Below, piece by piece: positions 55,183 through 63,593 of a stretch of 64,000 nucleotides of DNA. The notes under the pieces were generated by a model. It made no database searches. It was not told where the DNA came from and saw only the letters and a list, made by a program, of their open reading frames with translations. The position numbers were made by a program, and so were the translations under genes. The DNA comes from an uncultured Desulfovibrionaceae bacterium (GTDB taxonomy: Bacteria > Desulfobacterota > Desulfovibrionia > Desulfovibrionales > Desulfovibrionaceae). The first letter of the stretch is position 1. Every line of letters starts with the position of its first letter. The stretch is from contig CALUUT010000006.1 in the NCBI GenBank assembly GCA_944324045.1, positions 22,759 through 86,758 of the forward strand. The letters are read 5' to 3'.

Positions 55183-56310
55183 ATGAAGAAACTGTTGGGT
55201 ATGCTGGGTATGGCCTTTGCGGCGGGGTTGCTGTTCGCATCTTTCGCCTTTGCCGGAACAATCAAAATTGGTCTTATGGCGCCGCTTACCGGCTCTTTTG
55301 CGAGCGAAGGCGCCGATATGCGCAATATTGTGGAATTGCTGGCCGAGGAAGTCAACAAGGCCGGCGGAATTAATGGCGACACCGTGGAAATCGTTGTCGA
55401 AGATGACGGCAGCGATCCCCGTACCGCGGCCCTGGCGGCGCAGAGACTGGCGAATTCCGGCGTGACCGCGGTTATCGGCACATACGGCTCGGCGGTCACC
55501 GAGGCTTCGCAGGTCATTTATGATGAAGCCGGAATTGTGCAGGTGGCTACAGGTTCGACATCCGTGCGCTTGACCGCCAAGGGACTGCCGCTTTTCTTCA
55601 GAACCTGTCCGCGCGATGACGAACAGGGTCGCGTTTTGGCCGCCATGGTCAAGAAGCTCGGCTTTAAGAAAATCGCCATTTTACATGACAACAGCGCATA
55701 TGCCAAGGGCCTTGCCGATGAAACGACGCAGTCTCTTGCAAAAGAGGGCATCACGGATATCGTCTTTTATGATGCGCTGAAGCCAAATGAACGCGACTAC
55801 AATGTCATTTTGACCAAACTTCGCGGGACCGAGCCTGACGTTTTGCTGTTTACGGGATATTACCCTGAAGCCGGGATGCTGCTGCGCCAGATGAAGGAAA
55901 TGAAATGGTCCGTGCCCATGATTGGCGGCGACGCCGCGAACAATGTGGACCTTGTTAAAATCGCGGGCACGGATGCGGCGGAAGGATATTATTTCGTGTC
56001 GCCGCCCATGCCTGACGACCTGGATACGCCTGTCGCCCGTGATTTCATGGCCGCATTCACTCAGAAATTCCAGACCAAGCCCTCGTCCATCTGGTCCGTG
56101 GCCGCCGGCGACGCATTCAAGGTGCTGGCGCAGGCCATTAGCGCATCCGGCAACGAGCCTGAGGCAATCGCCGAATATCTGCATGGACAGCTCAAGGATT
56201 TTCCGGCCCTGACCGGCACTATTTCCTTTGATGAAAAAGGCGACCGCGTGGGCGATTTGTATCGTCTCTACCGGGTTGATGGGAATGGCGCCTTCATTAT
56301 GCAGAAATAG
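55183..56310 (+). CDS. livK: Branched-chain amino acid ABC transporter, binding protein
   Basis: This periplasmic protein captures leucine, isoleucine, valine or a similar amino acid for the liv permease. ATG 55183 (MKKLLGMLGMAFAAGLL) follows GGAGAAAACGCG; the frame is open 46 codons upstream into the inverted-repeat element, without meaning. The 375-residue product has a signal peptide cut near residue 24 (FAFA/GTIKIG). The periplasmic-binding fold follows: GLMAPLTGSFASEGADM, GINGDTVEIVVEDDGSDP, VIGTYGSAVTEASQVI, FRTCPRDDEQGRVLA, GDAANNVDLVKIAG. First gene of livKHMGF-purT. Exact substrate not provable from sequence. Confidence 0.93.
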   Translation: MKKLLGMLGMAFAAGLLFASFAFAGTIKIGLMAPLTGSFASEGADMRNIVELLAEEVNKAGGINGDTVEIVVEDDGSDPRTAALAAQRLANSGVTAVIGTYGSAVTEASQVIYDEAGIVQVATGSTSVRLTAKGLPLFFRTCPRDDEQGRVLAAMVKKLGFKKIAILHDNSAYAKGLADETTQSLAKEGITDIVFYDALKPNERDYNVILTKLRGTEPDVLLFTGYYPEAGMLLRQMKEMKWSVPMIGGDAANNVDLVKIAGTDAAEGYYFVSPPMPDDLDTPVARDFMAAFTQKFQTKPSSIWSVAAGDAFKVLAQAISASGNEPEAIAEYLHGQLKDFPALTGTISFDEKGDRVGDLYRLYRVDGNGAFIMQK

Positions 56311-56670
56311 GCGCCTGTTCCGGAAAGAAATCCAGAAGCCGCGCGGCCATGCGCCTTTTTAGAAGCCGCGCGGCAAGGTCTTTTTCTGCATATTCATTTC
56401 GGCGTTCTTTTGGCGAGTCATGGCAAAAGAACGTCTGCTCTTCACATATTTTTTTGAAGAGCGCATCGGGCGGCGCATGAGCTGAAAAAAGCTGAAGCTT
56501 GCGGAAGAGACTGCATCCCCGGCATATTTCTGAAAAATGAGAAGGACGCTCTTTTGCGGAAAAAAGCGGGCGGAATGCGTGGTCCAATCGGCCTTTGCCG
56601 CGAGTGAAGAGCCGAAAGACCGTTTGCGTCCGGCTTTGAGCTTTGAATTGAATGAGACGACAGGCGACAT
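56311..56670. other. Long spacer between livK and livH with hairpins and a direct repeat
   Basis: This 360-base gap interrupts an otherwise tight operon. AGAAGCCGCGCGGC occurs twice (56334-56347, 56361-56374). AGGCGC at the livK stop can pair with GCGCCT (56351-56356) before five T, an attenuator-like arrangement. CGTTCTTTTG (56403-56412) pairs with CAAAAGAACG (56424-56433). No convincing gene is present; a leftward 96-codon frame has no ribosome site. Confidence 0.45.
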
Positions 56671-57576
56671 ATGGAAGAGTTTTTTTTGCAGCTGACCAAT
56701 GGTCTGGCGGTGGGCGGCATCTATGCGCTCATTGCTCTGGGATACACCATGGTGTATGGCGTATTGAAACTGATCAACTTCGCTCACGGCGATCTGTTCG
56801 CCATGGGCGCCTACCTGGGATTTACCCTGCTTGTGTCTTTGGGACTTGCGGGAACGCTGGGCAAAGTCGCCGCCGTATTGCTGGTTATTGCGCTTGTCAT
56901 GGGCATGGTGGCTCTTGTGGGGTATCTTCTTGAGCGTGTCGCATACCGGCCGTTGCGCAACAGTTCCCGTCTTTCCGCCGTTGTTTCGGCTCTTGGCGCT
57001 TCGATTTTTTTCCAGAACGCGCTCATGCTTGTGTATGGCGCGCGCTATCAGGTCTATCCCGGCGACTTGCGCCCCGAAGGGTTTTTCAATGTCATGGGCG
57101 TGGAAATTCCCACAGTCAGACTTATCCTGTTCGGCGCGTCCGTGCTTTTGATGCTGGCCCTGTACTGGCTGATCAATAAAACCCGCATCGGCATGGCCAT
57201 TCGGGCCGTCGCCATAGACCAGCGCGCGGCGCGTTTGATGGGAATAGACGTGAACCGCATCATCGCCCTTGTCTTTCTCATAGGCCCGGCGCTTGGCGGC
57301 GTGGCTGGCGTCATGGTCGGCCTGTATTATGGGCAGATACGCTATGATATGAGTCTGCTCTACGGTCTTAAAGCGTTCATCGCCGCGATTCTGGGCGGAA
57401 TCGGCAACATTCCGGGAGCGATGATCGGCGGGGTGCTGCTTGGGGTGATTGAAGCCCTTGGCGCCGCCTATATTTCCGTCGCCTGGAAAGACGCCATAGC
57501 CTTTCTGGTCCTCATTCTCATCCTGATTTTCCGGCCCACGGGGCTGCTCGGCGAAAGGGTGGCCGACAAGTTATGA
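56671..57576 (+). CDS. livH: Branched-chain amino acid ABC permease LivH
   Basis: LivH is one of two membrane subunits of the importer. The 301-residue protein begins EEFFLQLTNGLAVGGIYALI, then GYTMVYGVLKLINFAHGD, the classic LivH opening. It has about eight hydrophobic segments, VAYRPLRNSSRLSAVVSALG, and the EAA-type coupling loop RAVAIDQRAARLMGIDVNRI. Near the end are LGGIGNIPGAMIGGVLLG and FRPTGLLGERV. Its stop overlaps the livM start by 4 bases. The ATG is preceded by GGCGACAT, a weak site. Confidence 0.97.
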   Translation: MEEFFLQLTNGLAVGGIYALIALGYTMVYGVLKLINFAHGDLFAMGAYLGFTLLVSLGLAGTLGKVAAVLLVIALVMGMVALVGYLLERVAYRPLRNSSRLSAVVSALGASIFFQNALMLVYGARYQVYPGDLRPEGFFNVMGVEIPTVRLILFGASVLLMLALYWLINKTRIGMAIRAVAIDQRAARLMGIDVNRIIALVFLIGPALGGVAGVMVGLYYGQIRYDMSLLYGLKAFIAAILGGIGNIPGAMIGGVLLGVIEALGAAYISVAWKDAIAFLVLILILIFRPTGLLGERVADKL

Positions 57577-58613
57577 GCAGGAAACCTTTCAAGCGTTCCT
57601 ACCGCGCCGCCGGTCTTATTCTGGCTTTACTTGTTTTTTTGCTTTTGCCGCGTTTTCTGTCTCCCGCATGGCTTGGCGTGACCAACGACGTCGGCCTGTA
57701 CGCGGTTCTTGCCTTGTCCTTGAATATTATTCTTGGCAATTGCGGGCTTTTCCATATGGGACATGCCGCATTTTACGCGGTTGGCGCGTATACGGCCGCC
57801 ATTTTGAACACCATGTACGGAATTCCCATACTTTGGCTTATGCCTGTCGCCGGACTTTTGTCCGCGATTTTTGCCCTGATTGTGGCGCGTCCCATCATCC
57901 ATTTGCGCGGAGACTATCTGCTGGTTGTGACTATCGGCATTGTGGAGATTGTGCGCATAGCCCTGGTCAACGATGTTTTCGGCCTTACAGGCGGCTCCAA
58001 CGGCATTTTCGGCATCAGCCGGCCTGTGCTGTTCGGGTTTCGCATATCCCGGCCCCAGCATTTTCATTACCTCATATGGGGCTATGTCGCGATTTCGGCG
58101 TTCCTTTTCCATCTGCTTGATAATTCGCGGTTCGGCCGGGCGTTGAAATACATAAAGCAGGATGAAGTCGCAGCCGAAGGCAATGGCATCAATACGACGC
58201 ATTACAAGCAGGCGGCTTTTGTGCTGGGCGCTTTCTGGGCTGGAATGACCGGAACCATCTTTGCGGCGAAAATGACGATTATTTCTCCTGAATCATTCAG
58301 TTTCTGGGAATCCGTGCTGCTGTTCGCCATTGTCATCCTTGGCGGCTCAGGGAATATATTCGGGGTGCTTTTGGGGGCATTTTTGATTATCGGGCTGCCT
58401 GAGGCGTTCCGGGATTTCGCGGACGCGCGTATGCTGATTTTCGGAGCGGCCATGATGGTCATGATGATTTTCAGGCCAAAGGGCATTTTGCCGCCGCGCA
58501 TGAGGCATTATAACGTCCAGTCGCTGCTTGGCCGGTTCCCGCAAATAATCAACCGCCATATATCGGGCGATACGGAAAACAGGCAGCCGCAGTCTGCCGG
58601 GGACGCCTCATGA
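57573..58613 (+). CDS. livM: Branched-chain amino acid ABC permease LivM
   Basis: LivM is the second membrane subunit. The 346-residue protein has about nine hydrophobic segments and the family marks [47 protein letters not shown], the coupling segment [38 protein letters not shown] and [16 protein letters not shown] polar C-terminal tail of about 45 residues follows RPKGILPPR. It overlaps both livH and livG by 4 bases, so the three are translationally coupled. Confidence 0.97.
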   Translation: MSRKPFKRSYRAAGLILALLVFLLLPRFLSPAWLGVTNDVGLYAVLALSLNIILGNCGLFHMGHAAFYAVGAYTAAILNTMYGIPILWLMPVAGLLSAIFALIVARPIIHLRGDYLLVVTIGIVEIVRIALVNDVFGLTGGSNGIFGISRPVLFGFRISRPQHFHYLIWGYVAISAFLFHLLDNSRFGRALKYIKQDEVAAEGNGINTTHYKQAAFVLGAFWAGMTGTIFAAKMTIISPESFSFWESVLLFAIVILGGSGNIFGVLLGAFLIIGLPEAFRDFADARMLIFGAAMMVMMIFRPKGILPPRMRHYNVQSLLGRFPQIINRHISGDTENRQPQSAGDAS

Positions 58614-59380
58614 GCCTTTTGCGTTTGAATAATCTGACCAAGACCTTTGGCGGGCTTGTGGCCGTGGCCGGCGTGTCTTTTACGGTGAGCGAAGGCTCCG
58701 TGGTGGGGCTTATCGGTCCGAACGGAGCAGGCAAGACCACGGTTTTCAATCTGATAACAGGGAACTACAAGCCTGATTCCGGCGAAATTTTTTTCGGCGA
58801 CAGAAGCATAAAGAATCTTCCCACCCATAAAATCGTCGAGCTTGGCATAGCCAGAACTTTTCAGAGCATCCGGCTGTTTCAGGAAATGACGGCCATAGAA
58901 AATGTTCTGGCCGGCTGCCATTGCCGTATGCGTTCCGGTCTTTTTTCCTCAATGTTTCATACGCCGGGACAAAGACTGGAAGAACGCAAGGCGCTTGAGC
59001 GCGCCATGCGCGAACTTGCCTTTGTCGGACTTGAGGATGAGCATGACAATCAGGCTAAGAATTTGTCCTACGGGAATCAGCGGTTGCTTGAAATCGCCCG
59101 GGCTCTGGCCACTGAGCCGCGGTTCATCATTCTGGATGAGCCGGCCGGCAGCATGAATGATCCGGAAACAGCGGAATTGATTCGACTGATTATGGCCATT
59201 CGCAAGCGCGGGATCACGATTCTGTTGATTGAACATGACATGGGGCTCGTGATGAAGGTATGCGAGAAGCTTGTGGTCCTGGAATACGGGGCGGTCATCG
59301 CTGAAGGCACGCCTGCGGAAATCAAGGCCAACCCGCGCGTGATCGAAGCCTATCTGGGCGCGGACAGCGGCGAAATATAA
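58610..59380 (+). CDS. livG: Branched-chain amino acid ABC ATPase LivG
   Basis: LivG is the first of two ATPases that power the importer. The 256-residue protein has Walker [22 protein letters not shown]-loop in [19 protein letters not shown], signature [17 protein letters not shown] (a variant of LSGGQ usual for LivG), Walker [14 protein letters not shown] and H-loop LLIEHDM. The C-terminal extension [13 protein letters not shown] is typical of the LivG/LivF group. Starts within the last codons of livM. Confidence 0.97.
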   Translation: MSLLRLNNLTKTFGGLVAVAGVSFTVSEGSVVGLIGPNGAGKTTVFNLITGNYKPDSGEIFFGDRSIKNLPTHKIVELGIARTFQSIRLFQEMTAIENVLAGCHCRMRSGLFSSMFHTPGQRLEERKALERAMRELAFVGLEDEHDNQAKNLSYGNQRLLEIARALATEPRFIILDEPAGSMNDPETAELIRLIMAIRKRGITILLIEHDMGLVMKVCEKLVVLEYGAVIAEGTPAEIKANPRVIEAYLGADSGEI

Positions 59381-59416
59381 ATGCAGAATGCCGGACTGTC
59401 CGGCGTTGGAGAGTTC

Positions 59417-60124
59417 ATGTTTCTTGAATTGCGTGATCTGCATGTCTCCTACGGCAAGGTAGAGGTTCTGCACGGCATCAACGCTCATGTGGAAGAGGGC
59501 GAAATCGTCACCATTCTGGGCGCGAACGGCGCTGGAAAGACAACGACTCTGACCGCTATCAGCGGCCTTGTCAAACCGTCGTCAGGCGGCATCTATTTTG
59601 AAGGGGAAGCCCTTCATACGCTGCCAAGCCATGAGGTGGTCCGGCGGGGGATTGCGCAGTCGCCGGAAGGGCGCAGAGTGTTCGGCACCATGACCGTGCT
59701 GGAAAATTTGTACCTGGGCGCGTTTACTTCCCGCGACAAGAGCAGAAACAAAAAAAATCTGGAGTGGATTTTTGGACTTTTTCCACGACTTGACGAACGC
59801 AAGCAGCAGCTTGCGGGAACGCTTTCCGGCGGAGAGCAGCAGATGCTCGCCATAGGCCGGGCCTTGATGGGCTCGCCGCGCGTATTGCTGCTTGATGAGC
59901 CTTCGCTTGGTCTTGCGCCGATTCTGGTGCGGCATATTCTTGAGGCGGTGAAAACCATCAATCAAAGCGGCGTGACGGTCGTTTTGGTGGAACAGAATGC
60001 GCGGGCCGCGTTGAAACTCGCTTCCCGCGGGTATGTTCTTGAAATAGGGCACATGGTGATGGAAGACGATGCCGCCGCGTTGTTGGCCAACCCTGAAGTG
60101 CAAAATGCGTATCTTGGTGAATAG
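59417..60124 (+). CDS. livF: Branched-chain amino acid ABC ATPase LivF
   Basis: LivF is the second ATPase of the importer. I choose ATG 59417 ([17 protein letters not shown]), 9 bases after GGAGAG, which gives the family length of 235 residues. An earlier in-frame ATG at 59381, directly after livG, has no ribosome site. Walker [15 protein letters not shown]-loop [16 protein letters not shown], signature [15 protein letters not shown], Walker [12 protein letters not shown] and H-loop [11 protein letters not shown] are all present. It ends 11 bases before purT. Confidence 0.97.
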   Translation: MFLELRDLHVSYGKVEVLHGINAHVEEGEIVTILGANGAGKTTTLTAISGLVKPSSGGIYFEGEALHTLPSHEVVRRGIAQSPEGRRVFGTMTVLENLYLGAFTSRDKSRNKKNLEWIFGLFPRLDERKQQLAGTLSGGEQQMLAIGRALMGSPRVLLLDEPSLGLAPILVRHILEAVKTINQSGVTVVLVEQNARAALKLASRGYVLEIGHMVMEDDAAALLANPEVQNAYLGE

Positions 60125-60135
60125 AGGAGGTTTGC

Positions 60136-61329
60136 ATGGTCAGTATCGGCACGCCGCTTTCGCGTACAGGAACGCGCGTCATGCTGCTTGGTTCCGGAGA
60201 ACTGGGGAGAGAAGTCGCTCTTGAATGCATGCGCCTTGGCGTGGAGGTCATTGCTGTGGACCGCTACCCCAATGCGCCGGCCATGCAGGTCGCGCATCGC
60301 AGCCATGTCGTTTCCATGCTGGACCCTGATGCGTTGCGGGCCGTCATAGAAAAAGAGTCTCCCACGCTCATTGTGCCTGAGATTGAGGCGATTGCGACTC
60401 AGACCCTTGTCGAGCTGGAATCGCAGGGCTATCATGTCGCGCCCACGGCCAGGGCGACCATGCTGACCATGAATCGCGAAGGCATACGGCGTCTGGCTGC
60501 GGAGCAGCTTGGGCTTGCGACGTCTCCGTATCGCTTTGCCGCATCGCGGGCGGAATTTGAAGCGGCAATCGAAGCAATCGGCATGCCGTGCGTGGTCAAG
60601 CCGGTCATGAGTTCATCCGGCAAGGGGCAAAGCGTCATTCGCTCCAAAGACGACATTGATCATGCATGGGAATATGCGCATACCGGAGCCCGGGGCGAAG
60701 GCAGCAAAGTTATTGTCGAAGGCTTTATTGATTTTGACTATGAAATAACCCTGCTCACGGTTCGGCACAGCGGCGGCGTCACGTTTTGCGATCCTGTCGG
60801 GCATATTCAGAAGGAAGGCGACTACCGCATGTCCTGGCAGCCTCAGCCCATGAGTCCCAAAGCGCTGGACGAGGCGCGACGCATTGCGGGCGCCGTCACC
60901 CAGGCTCTGGCCGGGGATCAGAAAGGCTGGGGACTGTTTGGCGTGGAGTTGTTCGTCAAGGGCGATACGGTGTATTTCAGCGAGGTTTCGCCGCGTCCGC
61001 ATGATACCGGCCTTGTAACCGCCATTTCACAGAATCTTTCCGAATTCGCTTTGCATGCGCGGGCCATTCTTGGGCTGCCCATTCCGCGTATCCGGCAATA
61101 TGGACCGGCGGCATCCGCCGTCATTTTGCCGGAAGGCGTATCGCAGGCGCCGGTTTTCCAGAATCTGGACAAGGCGTTGGCAGAGCCTGATACGAATTTG
61201 TTTCTTTTCGGAAAACCCGGACTCAATGGCCGTCGCCGCATGGGCGTGGCGCTTGCCCTTGGCGAAACGTTGGAAGAGGCCAGAGACAAGGCGCGCCGCG
61301 TTTCTGAAACGGTCCGCGTTGTATTGTAG
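60136..61329 (+). CDS. purT: Formate-dependent GAR transformylase PurT
   Basis: PurT makes formyl-glycinamide ribonucleotide from GAR, formate and ATP, an alternative to folate-dependent PurN. The 397-residue ATP-grasp protein has [20 protein letters not shown] (20 residues), [45 protein letters not shown] (ATP lid), [47 protein letters not shown] and [12 protein letters not shown] with the magnesium glutamate. AGGAGG lies 6 bases before the ATG. Its place after livF suggests co-transcription, though the two functions are unrelated; abundant formate in anaerobes fits PurT. Confidence 0.98.
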   Translation: MVSIGTPLSRTGTRVMLLGSGELGREVALECMRLGVEVIAVDRYPNAPAMQVAHRSHVVSMLDPDALRAVIEKESPTLIVPEIEAIATQTLVELESQGYHVAPTARATMLTMNREGIRRLAAEQLGLATSPYRFAASRAEFEAAIEAIGMPCVVKPVMSSSGKGQSVIRSKDDIDHAWEYAHTGARGEGSKVIVEGFIDFDYEITLLTVRHSGGVTFCDPVGHIQKEGDYRMSWQPQPMSPKALDEARRIAGAVTQALAGDQKGWGLFGVELFVKGDTVYFSEVSPRPHDTGLVTAISQNLSEFALHARAILGLPIPRIRQYGPAASAVILPEGVSQAPVFQNLDKALAEPDTNLFLFGKPGLNGRRRMGVALALGETLEEARDKARRVSETVRVVL

Positions 61330-61364
61330 TATTTGGGGGCGCGGCGGCGCATGTATGCGCATAG

Positions 61365-61379
61365 ACGCCGGGCGTTTTT
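61365..61379 (+). terminator. Possible weak terminator after purT
   Basis: ACGC-CGG-GCGT followed by T (five in total) forms a short hairpin 36 bases past the purT stop. The stem is only 4 bp, so efficiency is doubtful. Confidence 0.35.
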
Positions 61380-61519
61380 GCCGGCAGGCGCGTCGGTTGG
61401 CGCGCTCTGCGCCCATGAAAACAGGCGCAGCGTTCTGGCGGCCGCGAAAGGCGGACGCCTGCACTGAGCGGGCGCGCAGGCCGTGTTTGCTCCGCGGCTG
61501 AGACGGCCGCCGGAACGGT

Positions 61520-62023
61520 CTAGGGCGCATTGTCGCGAAGATAGCGAAAGAGGGCCCGGTAGGCTTTGGGCGGAGCCTGTTTCCGGCGTTCCTGCCGCGC
61601 CTGTTTTACAAGATCATCCAGGCGGTTGGAATCCATGCCGGGGAATGCTCCGATTATGCTTTGAATGTCGATATCGCCCTGGATCAACTGTTCACGCAGT
61701 TCCTCAAGCTTATGGTGAGCCGCTGTGGCCGCGACGCCTCTTTCTTTCCAGGATGCGTACTGCGCGGCCAGCTCCTGTATGTCGTTTTCCCGCATAAGTC
61801 TGCCGATATACTGCATTTGCCTGCGGCGGGCCTCGTGATTCTTCATTTTTTGCCAATCAGCGATAGCCTCGGCCAGGCCTTCAGGCATGGAAAAGGTGCG
61901 GACTGTTCCCATCGGCAAGGCGGCCAGTTCTTCTCCCAGTTTTTGCAGGGCCGCGCTTTCCCGTTTTTTCATGGAACGGCTTGGCGGGCTTTCTTCTGCG
62001 ACGCTGTTTTTTTCCTTTCGCAT
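61520..62023 (-). CDS. darP: Dual-action ribosomal maturation protein DarP (YjgA/DUF615)
   Basis: DarP/YjgA associates with late 50S precursors and supports assembly of the large subunit. The 167-residue protein has the family core LQKLGEELAALP, NHEARRRQMQYIGRLMREND, and a C-terminal ALFRYLRDN. It is charged and helical with no membrane segment. ATG 62023 is preceded by TTTAGGAAATCGCC. It is a single gene converging on purT, separated by 190 bases. Confidence 0.9.
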   Translation of the reverse strand: MRKEKNSVAEESPPSRSMKKRESAALQKLGEELAALPMGTVRTFSMPEGLAEAIADWQKMKNHEARRRQMQYIGRLMRENDIQELAAQYASWKERGVAATAAHHKLEELREQLIQGDIDIQSIIGAFPGMDSNRLDDLVKQARQERRKQAPPKAYRALFRYLRDNAP

Positions 62024-62196
62024 GGCGATTTCCTAAACGTTTACGAAGTTCCCGGAAGAATGTCGTGCCGGTTTGACGCGCGCTTTTTGGATGTTTCCGG
62101 CGTTTGGACAGTCATGCGCTACATGGCGGGAGTGGGGCCGGCAAGGCGCGCATGTATGAAAACGCAGAAACGATGTTTCCAGGCATGGGGCCGTTA
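62024..62196. other. Intergenic region upstream of darP
   Basis: No gene or clear element seen in these 170 bases. Presumably it holds the darP promoter, which I cannot locate. Confidence 0.35.
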
Positions 62197-62232
62197 TGGA
62201 CAAGTATGCTTAACATAAAATATAAGCATACT
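62197..62232 (+). promoter_or_regulatory. Promoter-like sequence overlapped by a palindromic operator
   Basis: TGGACA (62197-62202), an 18-base spacer and TATAAG (62221-62226) each differ from the sigma-70 consensus by one base. A perfect 10-bp inverted repeat, AGTATGCTTA (62203-62212) and TAAGCATACT (62223-62232), covers the spacer and -10 box. A third, imperfect half-site AATACGCTT follows. This is the layout of a repressor-controlled promoter, but no annotated gene follows on this strand. Confidence 0.5.
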
Positions 62233-62396
62233 AAAATACGCTTGAAAGGACAATTGCCTTGTGAAACGTTGGCGGCATGGAAAATTGCGGGTGGACGGAA
62301 GGCGCTGTTTAAACGCCGGGATGCCGTATTGCGCGGTCTGAAAAGCGGGATGAGACCGTTCTATAAAGAGCGCCGCGGCCCTGCGGCCGCGGCGCT
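62233..62396 (+). ncRNA. Candidate small transcript (or 26-codon ORF) ending in a GC hairpin
   Basis: Downstream of the promoter/operator there is about 160 bases ending in a perfect 12-bp hairpin (62369-62396). A GTG-started frame of 26 codons (VKRWRHGKLRVDGRR...) begins near 62262 with AAAGGA some distance upstream. It is too weakly supported to call a gene. No known RNA family is recognised. Confidence 0.25.
62369..62396. terminator. GC-rich hairpin downstream of the flagellin gene
   Basis: AGCGCCGCGGCC (62369-62380) and GGCCGCGGCGCT (62385-62396) form a perfect 12-bp stem with a CTGC loop. On the minus strand only CTTTAT follows, and on the plus strand no T-run, so it may be a terminator, an RNA-stabilising 3' structure, or both. 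Confidence 0.55.
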
Positions 62397-62467
62397 GTCC
62401 TGAAACGAAAACAGGTTTCGTCGTTTGTACAGGGGGACAACGGCGTTCCCCCTCCCCTTTAAATGCC

Positions 62468-63367
62468 TTAGCCCTGAAGAAGCTGAAGGGCCATCTGCGG
62501 CAGGCTGTTGGCTTGCGAGAGCATGGCCACGCCGGCCTGGGTCTTGATCTGGTTGCGCACGAATTCCGTCATTTCAGTGGAAATATCCACGTCGGATATC
62601 TGGGATTCAGCGGAGCTCGTGTTTTCGGACTGGATGCGCAGGTTGGAGACCGTGTTTTCCAGACGGTTCTGGAGAGCGCCCAGATTAGCGCGGATTTTGT
62701 CCTTGGAAATAATGGCGTTTCTCAGACCTTCCAGAGCGTGCTGCGCCGCAGACTGCGTCGAGATGGTGTAGCCGGCGCTGTCGGCCCGCGCGCTGTTGCC
62801 GACGCCAAGCGCGGAAGCCGTGGCTGTGCCGATTGAAATGTAGTAGTAGTCTTCAGCGCTGTCGTTGCCCGTTCCGAAGTGAACCTTCATCGGCCCTTCG
62901 GAAGTCGGGCCCGTACCGTCATGGTCCGCAGCGCTGCCGGACAGGTTGCCGTTCAAAAGATGCACGCCGTTGAAGTCCGTGGCATTGGCGATACGGGTGA
63001 TTTCCGAAGCCATGGCCTGGTATTCTGATTCGATCATCAGGCGCTGGTCGGAGTTGTAGGTGCCGGTTGCGGCCTGTTCCGCAAGTTCCTGCATGCGGAT
63101 GAGCTTTTCGTCGATAACGCCCAGAGCGCCGTCAGCGGTCTGGATAAGTGAAATGGCGTCGTTCGCGTTGCGCACGCCCTGGTTCAGGGCCGCGATATCA
63201 GAGCGCATAAGTTCGCGAATGGCCAGACCCGCGGCGTCATCCGCGGCTGTGCTGACCCGCAGGCCGGAAGAAAGCTTGCGTACGGAGTTGGACAACGCCG
63301 AGTACGATTCGCTTAAGTTACGGGCCGCATTCATGGCCATCAAGTTGTTGTTAATAACCAGCGACAT
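62468..63367 (-). CDS. fliC: Flagellin
   Basis: Flagellin is the filament subunit, exported through the flagellar type III system. I start at ATG 63367 (MSLVINNNLMAMNAARNLS), preceded by AAGGAGGAATATT. The 299-residue protein has the D0/D1 N terminus with KLSSGLRVSTAADDAAGLAI and a short variable centre (about 140-200) with GTATASALGVGNSARADSAG. The C-terminal D1/D0 coil is NLRIQSENTSSAESQISDVD, ending QANSLPQMALQLLQG. The short centre indicates little surface-exposed domain. It is a single-gene unit with a sigma-28-like promoter. Confidence 0.97.
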   Translation of the reverse strand: MSLVINNNLMAMNAARNLSESYSALSNSVRKLSSGLRVSTAADDAAGLAIRELMRSDIAALNQGVRNANDAISLIQTADGALGVIDEKLIRMQELAEQAATGTYNSDQRLMIESEYQAMASEITRIANATDFNGVHLLNGNLSGSAADHDGTGPTSEGPMKVHFGTGNDSAEDYYYISIGTATASALGVGNSARADSAGYTISTQSAAQHALEGLRNAIISKDKIRANLGALQNRLENTVSNLRIQSENTSSAESQISDVDISTEMTEFVRNQIKTQAGVAMLSQANSLPQMALQLLQG

Positions 63368-63456
63368 AATATTCCTCCTTGAATATTGCGTCCATTGACG
63401 GCGGCACAATGCCCGCCGCATCCATGCGGCATTCCGCCGTAAGAAGTTATGCCTTC

Positions 63457-63483
63457 TTTTCGGCTCTGAGAAATAAAACTATA
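63457..63483 (-). promoter_or_regulatory. Sigma-28-like promoter of the flagellin gene
   Basis: On the minus strand TATA (63480-63483), exactly 15 bases, then GCCGAAAA (63457-63464). The consensus for flagellar sigma-28 is TAAA-N15-GCCGATAA, so each part differs by one base. The distance to the flagellin ATG is about 90 bases. Confidence 0.65.
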
Positions 63484-63593
63484 GGGGAAAAATATAATTT
63501 TTTGTAGTTGTGAAACAGTGGGGCGTGAATGGATGCAACGCATTGAACGTTTTGATTAAAAAACAAAAAGCGTGCCCGGCGAGGGGGCGCGCG

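Noticed and set aside
56297..56787. Leftward frames of 92-142 codons in the livK-livH gap
   Set aside because: No ribosome sites, overlap with livH or livK ends, and Ser/Arg/Phe-rich composition without motif. The gap is better explained by RNA structure.
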